In this document: one piece after another, positions 61,201 through 64,000 of the stretch
Position numbering within the stretch: the stretch's first letter is position 1
Layout: every line of letters begins with the position of its first letter
NCBI RefSeq assembly: GCF_022458985.1
Contig: NC_061779.1
Span: forward strand, 14,615,001 to 14,679,000
Direction: 5' to 3'
DNA length: 64,000 nucleotides
From: Mugil cephalus
Taxonomy: Eukaryota > Chordata > Actinopteri > Mugiliformes > Mugilidae
Translations under genes and position numbers: made by a program
Notes under the pieces: generated by a model
Seen by the model: only the letters and a program-made list of their open reading frames with translations
What the model was told of the DNA's origin: nothing
Database searches by the model: none

Positions 61201-63900
61201 GTAAGCGTTAGAGTAAAGCAGTGGGGGTTGCGCTGCCATGTGAGCATGTCCCCTTTTAATTAGATTTGCGGAGAATGTCGGTGGATTTACCTATGCTGTC
61301 AGCATTCACCCCAACCATTAGACCAAATGGGAAGGTTTTACCTTTGCAGGGTTCCGCATTTGAAGCTACGACTATATTTTAAATGTGAACCTCCATTTTT
61401 ATGACATTTAAAAAGTGCCCGTCGTACTTTTGTGTCTAATTTCTCTTTACAGGCTTTTTATTTGAGACTTCTTTCTTGTATCAGGATGTAGCTGGTTTGT
61501 AGAACATTTATTTGTTTTCACCGGCTTTGTGTGGAGGTTCTTAAACGGTTGCTATATGCTTTTATTGTAGCTATTACAAACACCGAGAGTGTTAGTTGCT
61601 AACATGATGCTTAAGGCTGGTTAATAATAAACCTACACTGTTACACTGTTACTCATGCCCAGCGAAATTCAAACGCTGCCAGGTTTCTACTTCGGTCTTT
61701 CAGCATCAAGGTTGATTAGAGGAGCAAAGAACCTGGTGATTTAAATAACAGAGATGTATAAATTACCAAACAGAATGTGTTGTGTTAAATGTGTGTGTGT
61801 GTGTGTTTTTTTTTTCTTCCCTTCCAACAGCTGTATGTCCCGGATGAAGACAAGTCTATTTTTGGTCGGAGTGTGAACAAACAAGTCTTTGAGGGTTTGA
61901 CGACAGGCCTGCTTCAGGCCATTTCTACCATCCTGGGGTCCCTGTGGCCGCATATCACTGACTCTGGGCAAGGCGAAAACACATGGACTTCCTCCCCAGA
62001 TACCAAGGTCAAGAGCTCTGCCACGGAGTTCTTCAACACTCGCACACAAGATCTAATCAGGTATTGTCTCTGCAACGCTCGACTCCCACAATGTTTCTCA
62101 TCGTCCCTTGTGGCACCTTTTTTTTTTTTTTTTTCTCATCCCAAAATGTTTTTACCTCATAGTACGTGCCTCCTCCGCTTCTCTGCACCGGGTTCGGAGT
62201 TGGCCAACCTCTGATTTCCTCAACAGCATGATCTTATGTAAAGAACAGACAAAAACGTCAGATCATTTGGAAATGGTTCAAGTGGTGTCTAGTTAGAATG
62301 GGAGTAGTGTGAGAATGAGGTGTATTCTGGCATCCTTCCAGCATGTCCTTTTTTTTTTTTTTTTTTTCACACGTCGTGTACCACATTTTAAGTAAAAATC
62401 GGTTTTCGGGGAGAGCGGGTCACAAAGTAGCATAAACAAAGAGCACTTCTAAAGCTTTGAAATGTCCCCTTGAACCTGGCGTTCGAGGTAGCCATGTGGG
62501 TCTGGGCTGTAGGAGTCGGGGCCGTGATGGAGAAATGTGCACTGTGAGGAAAGGCAGGCCCTGCCTCATGAAGCCTGGTGGACTAGTGCAGTCTTTCCAC
62601 TATCCCTCCCACAAGCCATGATTCATCTGGACAGAGCAGCTGCACAGGCCCACCAATCTCATCCACTGACCTAGTCGTAACCCTAGAGACAGGGGAGGGC
62701 CTGAGAAAAATTGTGTCGTCAGACTGATAATCCCGAGTACGAACACAAGATTTACCTCAACTGTCTTATAATGTATATGTGAGGAAGGACAAAAGATCAA
62801 AACATTTTTCGCTTTTGCAACACTCTCCCATTATGCCAGCCTATAAATCACTTAGAAAGGAGATCACTGTTTCCTTTCTGCTCATTACCAGTCCCTCAGT
62901 TCGCCTTCAGTGCTTTTAGTCCACCACGGTTGCTGTAAGAGTTTTTAATCATGAGACCCAAAGTAGCAATTTCGACCACCAGGCAGCTTGTCAAACAGAG
63001 CGGACGCTGGACAAAGTAGTAAACGTGAGGAAAGATCCTTTCAAACCCAAGTAAAGCTTTAGAAGAGGATCAAGTCAAAACAATGGAACTCGGTTCAAGT
63101 GTCAGATGACCTGCACTGCAACTCGAAAACAGCCATAATCACCTGTTTTGAGAGGACTTCAGTGAGTGACAGTTCTAAGAAAAAGGTATGTGAAGGAAGG
63201 GAAGAGTCTGAGCGGTGATAAGATGAGGAACAGTGACTACACAGTGACCACCTCAGTGACTTAAAAGCCCTGATTGGCAGCTCTAGTGCTCTCTAGATTT
63301 TCAAAAGCTTTCCGTGTCCAAAGATCCCGGCATACCGGAGCTTTGAGGAGACTAGCCCCAGGTCAGCAGACTGTCAATGGTCCAGAGCTGGGCTGGCATA
63401 GGAGCCACAACAGCCCTCTAATGACACTATTAGCAGTGATTTGTGGCTGAAAGAGTACAGGGAACATGATCACGAGACCTGTCATTGGCAAAGACAAATT
63501 GAAGATATCACAGTAAAGGCAGGGGGTGGACGGCTTAGGTGAGGTATTGGCTTACAGCTTCAGTGAAGTGGAAGTATGCACAGTAAAGGCCCTTGTTTGG
63601 GCCTTGTGTGGGATGACCTTTTTATCAAAGAAAGTCGCCGTCGCTCGACTCATTTTTAACATTTAGTAAGAAATGTCATTAACTGTGTTGTATTTTTTAA
63701 ATTTTTTCCTTTTTTTTTTTTGACTTCTTGTGTGTTTATTCCAGTTACGTGGTTAACATGGGTTTGATTGACAAGCTGTACGGGTGCTTCTTGTCGATCC
63801 AAAGTCCCGTCGACGAGCACCCAAAGATGTCTGCTTTCCTCCAGCAAGCCTCGGCTCTGCTGCACAGACTGTGCACCCTGTGCTTCGTCGTCACGGGACG
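21027..63900 (+). CDS. scaper: S-phase cyclin A-associated protein in the ER, 26 coding exons (3' end beyond the window)
   Basis: Twenty-six exons with GT-AG borders join in frame to about 1257 codons and track human SCAPER nearly throughout, from ASFQRSNSHDKVRKIVAEEG to LHRLCTLCFVVTGR. SCAPER was described as an ER-associated cyclin A/CDK2 binder that influences cell-cycle progression. Later work tied it to cilia, retinal disease and intellectual disability, and to translation-linked mRNA control. The order is a basic, glycine-rich first exon, a conserved N-terminal region, a variable proline- and glutamine-rich part, a long charged coiled coil with a U1-type zinc finger, and a helical C-terminal region. 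Exon coordinates are given in the four segment entries. Roughly 230 further residues would be expected to the right, judging from the human protein. The first exon (56 codons) has no counterpart in the human sequence I remember, which begins MASFQRS. Confidence 0.97.
21720..22349 (+). promoter_or_regulatory. scaper: Possible alternative promoter and first exon of scaper
   Basis: Within intron 1 the base composition shifts to purine-rich, GC-richer sequence with UTR-like character. An ATG at 22296 opens 18 codons (MSGVDKDEEPAYRLYFYS) and ends exactly at a good donor, TATTCT|gtatgt, at 22350. The phase is 0, matching scaper exon 2, so splicing would give a continuous protein replacing the 56-residue Arg/Gly-rich start. 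This is an inference from sequence only. Confidence 0.35.
24520..24775. repeat. Dispersed teleost repeat (gaaccc..gcagacacggggag family)
   Basis: The string ggcaggttgccagtctgtcg, then cagggcaatacacagagaga, the phrase cattcacactcggagcc, and finally gagaacccaggcagacacgg with aaactccacacagaaggcag follow, in order, a very common fish dispersed repeat. The copy is diverged by substitutions and small deletions. A second, shorter piece of the same family lies near 58080. Confidence 0.65.
25540..25748. mobile_element. Short Tc1/mariner-type element (MITE-like)
   Basis: The left end reads gtttattaggtacac and the right end gtgtacctaatgttttggca, an imperfect inverted pair matching the termini of a widespread fish Tc1 family (TTTATTAGGTACAC type). 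About 200 bases separate the ends and no transposase motif remains, so it is a deleted, non-autonomous copy in scaper intron 2. Confidence 0.6.
26221..27530 (+). other. scaper: scaper intron 3
   Basis: This 1.3-kb intron has no recognisable repeat, gene or notable motif cluster. Confidence 0.55.
28237..28327. repeat. 43-base imperfect tandem duplication
   Basis: Two units start at 28237 and 28280, each beginning GTCAGT.CC..AGC.CAG and containing TCCCTGTGGTGT, and each ending with GC.TGCT. The start of a third unit (GTCAGTTG) follows at 28323. It is a local duplication in scaper intron 4. Confidence 0.75.
29270..29540. promoter_or_regulatory. Candidate conserved non-coding element, scaper intron 4
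   Basis: The stretch is complex, balanced in composition, free of simple repeats, and dense in homeodomain-type cores (cattacc, cactaatcagc, tctattaac, ctcaattacc, ccatcaatcag, cattagag). This texture is typical of developmental enhancers. Conservation is not testable from one sequence. Confidence 0.3.
30700..37106 (+). other. scaper: scaper introns 5-17 (short introns)
   Basis: Those longer than 300 bases are 30700-31127, 31245-31848, 32379-32879, 33237-34309, 34842-35202, 35315-35750 and 36424-36925. I see no repeats or genes in any of them beyond short T-rich stretches. The coordinates given here also include the intervening exons, which are listed above. Confidence 0.5.
31849..33236 (+). 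CDS. scaper: scaper segment 2: exons 7-9, variable Pro/Gln-rich region
   Basis: The exons are 31849-31976, 32074-32378 and 32880-33236. Two short conserved islands (GPSWADRVK and KKDAEGWETVQRGR) sit in otherwise low-complexity sequence. Exon 8 contains a run of seven glutamines encoded by pure CAG (about 32231-32251). Exon 9 is strongly proline-, alanine- and threonine-rich and diverges from the mammalian protein. The segment is predicted to be disordered. Confidence 0.93.
34310..38371 (+). CDS. scaper: scaper segment 3: exons 10-19, coiled coil and zinc finger
   Basis: The exons are 34310-34477, 34578-34644, 34724-34841, 35203-35314, 35751-35891, 36015-36170, 36281-36423, 36926-37007, 37107-37259 and 38264-38371. 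The segment begins MAEVLAKKEELADRLEKANE and continues into roughly 250 residues of Glu/Lys/Arg/Gln-rich coiled coil (RRQEEKQARDEAVQ, EARIEQQRQEKEKAREDA). The U1-like finger is split by an intron: C897-x2-C900 at the end of exon 18, H913 and H919 in exon 19. The coiled coil is near-identical to the human protein, so strong constraint is expected. Confidence 0.96.
37540..37890. promoter_or_regulatory. Candidate conserved non-coding element, scaper intron 18
   Basis: The 1-kb intron that splits the zinc finger contains a stretch without simple repeats after a poly-T run, carrying ctctgattaactgg, ttaaaatgttag, ttatttaatgatg, cggccatttgtca and ttatacatcaatgattatc. Motif density and texture suggest an enhancer, but this is weak evidence. 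Confidence 0.25.
38372..42214 (+). other. scaper: scaper intron 19
   Basis: This 3.8-kb intron has a poly-T tract (38653-38680), a Tc1-type element (40911-41296) and complex, possibly regulatory sequence around 38690-39420 and 41390-41780. No gene is seen in it. Confidence 0.5.
40911..41296. mobile_element. Internally deleted Tc1/mariner-type element
   Basis: The left terminus (caatcaggcataacattatg, then accacctgcctaatattgtg) and the right terminus (ttttaatgttgtggctgatt) are the inverted ends of a common fish Tc1 family. Inside, ggatctaggaaatttggagg and taaaccatttttggatgg match the antisense of a Tc1 transposase gene. Only part of the interior remains and it cannot encode a transposase. Confidence 0.75.
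42215..63900 (+). CDS. scaper: scaper segment 4: exons 20-26, C-terminal helical region (incomplete)
   Basis: The exons are 42215-42351, 46499-46564, 47185-47311, 53113-53228, 60261-60384, 61831-62060 and 63745-63900. Landmarks are EHLSLKKYIVDIL, DSPYKAKLQRLVKDLLKQLQ, NNADQVAFQVGGGLSALEQI, DLLLHQLTLYVPDEDKSIFG and YVVNMGLIDKLYGCFLSIQ. Leucine-rich amphipathic helices suggest a helical-repeat fold. Exon 26 ends GGACG|gtaagg in phase 2, so coding continues outside. The introns here are the largest of the gene, up to 7 kb. Confidence 0.95.
42352..46498 (+). other. scaper: scaper intron 20
   Basis: This 4.1-kb intron contains a SINE-like copy near 43185, AT-rich stretches, and a complex stretch around 45290-45570 with cctgattagg and gattaatattgtaatacc. 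No gene is visible. Confidence 0.5.
43185..43400 (+). mobile_element. Decayed tRNA-derived SINE-like copy
   Basis: A tRNA B-box-like gtggttcgatcccctgc is followed by ggggaagtgtccttgagcaa, then a TG-rich tail with gtgtgtgtctgtgtgtg. This is the order found in a common fish SINE ("ggttcgattcccggc... gaagtgtccttgggcaaga..."). The clear divergence indicates an old insertion. The A box is not clear. Confidence 0.5.
49733..49780. repeat. AT-rich inverted repeat (hairpin-forming)
   Basis: The arms caaaccacacacatatat and atatatgtgtggttttaa are near-perfect reverse complements around a short AT loop. Another self-complementary AT stretch (tataaatatatacgtgtgta) follows near 49834. It is probably simple-sequence derived. 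Confidence 0.6.
50440..50690. promoter_or_regulatory. Candidate conserved non-coding element, scaper intron 22 (a)
   Basis: A complex stretch with tttaattaaaatg, gcgtaatttggc, tcagctggtggaacaatag and ggacaataattagataag combines homeodomain, E-box-like (CAGCTG) and SOX-like (ACAATAG) motifs within about 200 bases. Base composition rises compared with flanking AT-rich DNA. Confidence 0.3.
51590..51720. promoter_or_regulatory. Candidate conserved non-coding element, scaper intron 22 (b)
   Basis: The core cagtgattgagacctaattg joined to attaggcacgg contains TAATTGATTA at 51625-51634, a paired homeodomain site of the kind bound by LIM-homeodomain or paired-type factors. A GATTGA motif lies just before it. 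Confidence 0.3.
54470..54620. promoter_or_regulatory. Candidate conserved non-coding element, scaper intron 23 (a)
   Basis: Tightly spaced motifs (gtaatgg, ccattcattagcatttac, ctgctaatggac and tatttataaggc) occur in complex sequence. The TAATGG and CATTAG cores repeat several times within 100 bases. Confidence 0.3.
55290..55770. promoter_or_regulatory. Candidate conserved non-coding element, scaper intron 23 (b)
   Basis: This is the most enhancer-like stretch in the window. It is nearly 500 bases of complex, non-repetitive sequence with ggcctaatgggc, ttacattaatgagctaattc, ctgcgctaatg, ctgtcattaag, agattaggtttattagg, an octamer-like catttgcatgac and tgtgattaaaatg. It also contains GATA-type cores (cagataagcgg, cttatcact). 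A 111-codon open frame crosses it but shows no protein features. Confidence 0.35.
56381..56432. repeat. Microsatellite (TG)n with a TC interruption
   Basis: Repeated TG dinucleotides are interrupted by gtctctctctgtattt and then run on for about 12 units. Confidence 0.85.
57640..57860. promoter_or_regulatory. Candidate conserved non-coding element, scaper intron 23 (c)
   Basis: Complex sequence holds atgaccaaagacaagcctga, followed by ttagctg, then gcaattgcatgctcattaca. A short perfect inverted repeat GCTCAT-TAC-ATGAGC lies at 57764-57778, and gtgatttaattagaatatgc follows near 57830. Confidence 0.3.
58075..58170. repeat. Fragment of the same dispersed repeat as at 24520
   Basis: Phrases ctagtcccagctgacaacac, gagcgagaggcggaggtaca and tcctgcacaggtcatcagtc align, in order, with the start of the repeat family seen at 24520. 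Only about 90 bases remain. Confidence 0.55.
58560..58880. promoter_or_regulatory. Candidate conserved non-coding element, scaper intron 23 (d)
   Basis: About 300 bases of complex sequence carry cgactaatctaaacc, agtaaattacttccc, aggccaattacttgc, cagtaatcaagtcag, ctatttaatctctgatagat and cataagataac. There is no simple repeat and no open coding frame. Confidence 0.3.
59740..60090. promoter_or_regulatory. Candidate conserved non-coding element, scaper intron 23 (e), near exon 24
   Basis: About 350 bases of balanced composition include gaatgattggtcagttatct, gaagcattaatc, ggctcagcgctggctgct and ccgcataagtagctgatatg. It lies within 200 bases of the splice acceptor of the exon at 60261. Confidence 0.25.
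60385..61830 (+). other. scaper: scaper intron 24
   Basis: This 1.4-kb intron has a short GGCA microsatellite and a TG run close to its 3' end (61789-61806), just before a T-rich acceptor tract. Nothing else is recognisable. Confidence 0.5.
60677..60702. repeat. Tetranucleotide microsatellite (CAGG)n
   Basis: About six AGGC units follow an agtcagtcag lead-in in scaper intron 24. Confidence 0.85.
62061..63744 (+). other. scaper: scaper intron 25
   Basis: The intron has two poly-T tracts (62118-62133, 62348-62367). From about 62600 to 63560 it has complex sequence that may be regulatory (for example tataaatcacttagaaagg, gtttttaatcatgagac, cactattagcagtgattt). No gene or known repeat is visible. 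Confidence 0.45.
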
Positions 63901-64000
63901 GTAAGGCTGCCTCTTACTCACGCACCTTTAAACGTCTCTTTGATTTCTCTGATCTTCTCTGACAAACACACGCACCTCTCCGGGCAAGTAATGACAGAGA

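Overview
The window is nuclear DNA of a vertebrate, almost certainly a ray-finned (teleost) fish. The genes are intron-rich with GT-AG junctions and vertebrate-type proteins. Introns are short to moderate, and the dispersed repeats are of fish type: decayed Tc1/mariner copies and a tRNA-derived SINE-like copy. Gene order tspan3 - pstpip1 - rcn2 - scaper matches the block that in human lies at 15q24 (TSPAN3, PSTPIP1, RCN2, SCAPER). I see no operons, phage, CRISPR arrays or other prokaryotic features.

Layout. (1) 10-1204, minus: 5' part of a gene for a protein with two CCCH zinc fingers and an RWD-like C-terminus; it runs off the left edge. (2) 3256-4104, plus: ch25h, cholesterol 25-hydroxylase, with a single coding exon and probably one 5'-UTR intron. 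(3) 4931-7381, plus: tspan3, complete in seven coding exons, 251 aa. (4) 9350-16368, minus: pstpip1, an F-BAR/SH3 adaptor in about 15 coding exons. One junction is out of phase by one base as I model it. (5) 16997-19292, minus: rcn2 (reticulocalbin-2), complete in seven exons, ending in HDEL. (6) 21027-63900, plus: scaper, 26 coding exons in the window, all in phase, about 1257 codons. Its 3' end lies beyond the right edge.

The genes do not form one pathway. They are an ancient syntenic block. Its most interesting non-coding part is the scaper introns. Scaper is the long-standing neighbour of Islet genes in animals, and its introns are known to host Islet enhancers. Several intronic stretches here look like conserved non-coding elements (high complexity, rich in TAAT and GATTA motifs, no open coding signal). 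Nothing here can prove conservation, so those calls carry low confidence.

Other points of interest are a possible alternative first exon of scaper that is in frame with exon 2, an RFX X-box-like site in the scaper promoter, possible upstream 5' exons for ch25h and rcn2, and decayed Tc1/mariner copies, one still showing two transposase motif blocks. I found no convincing novel biological system; the window is a conventional vertebrate gene block with possible regulatory interest.
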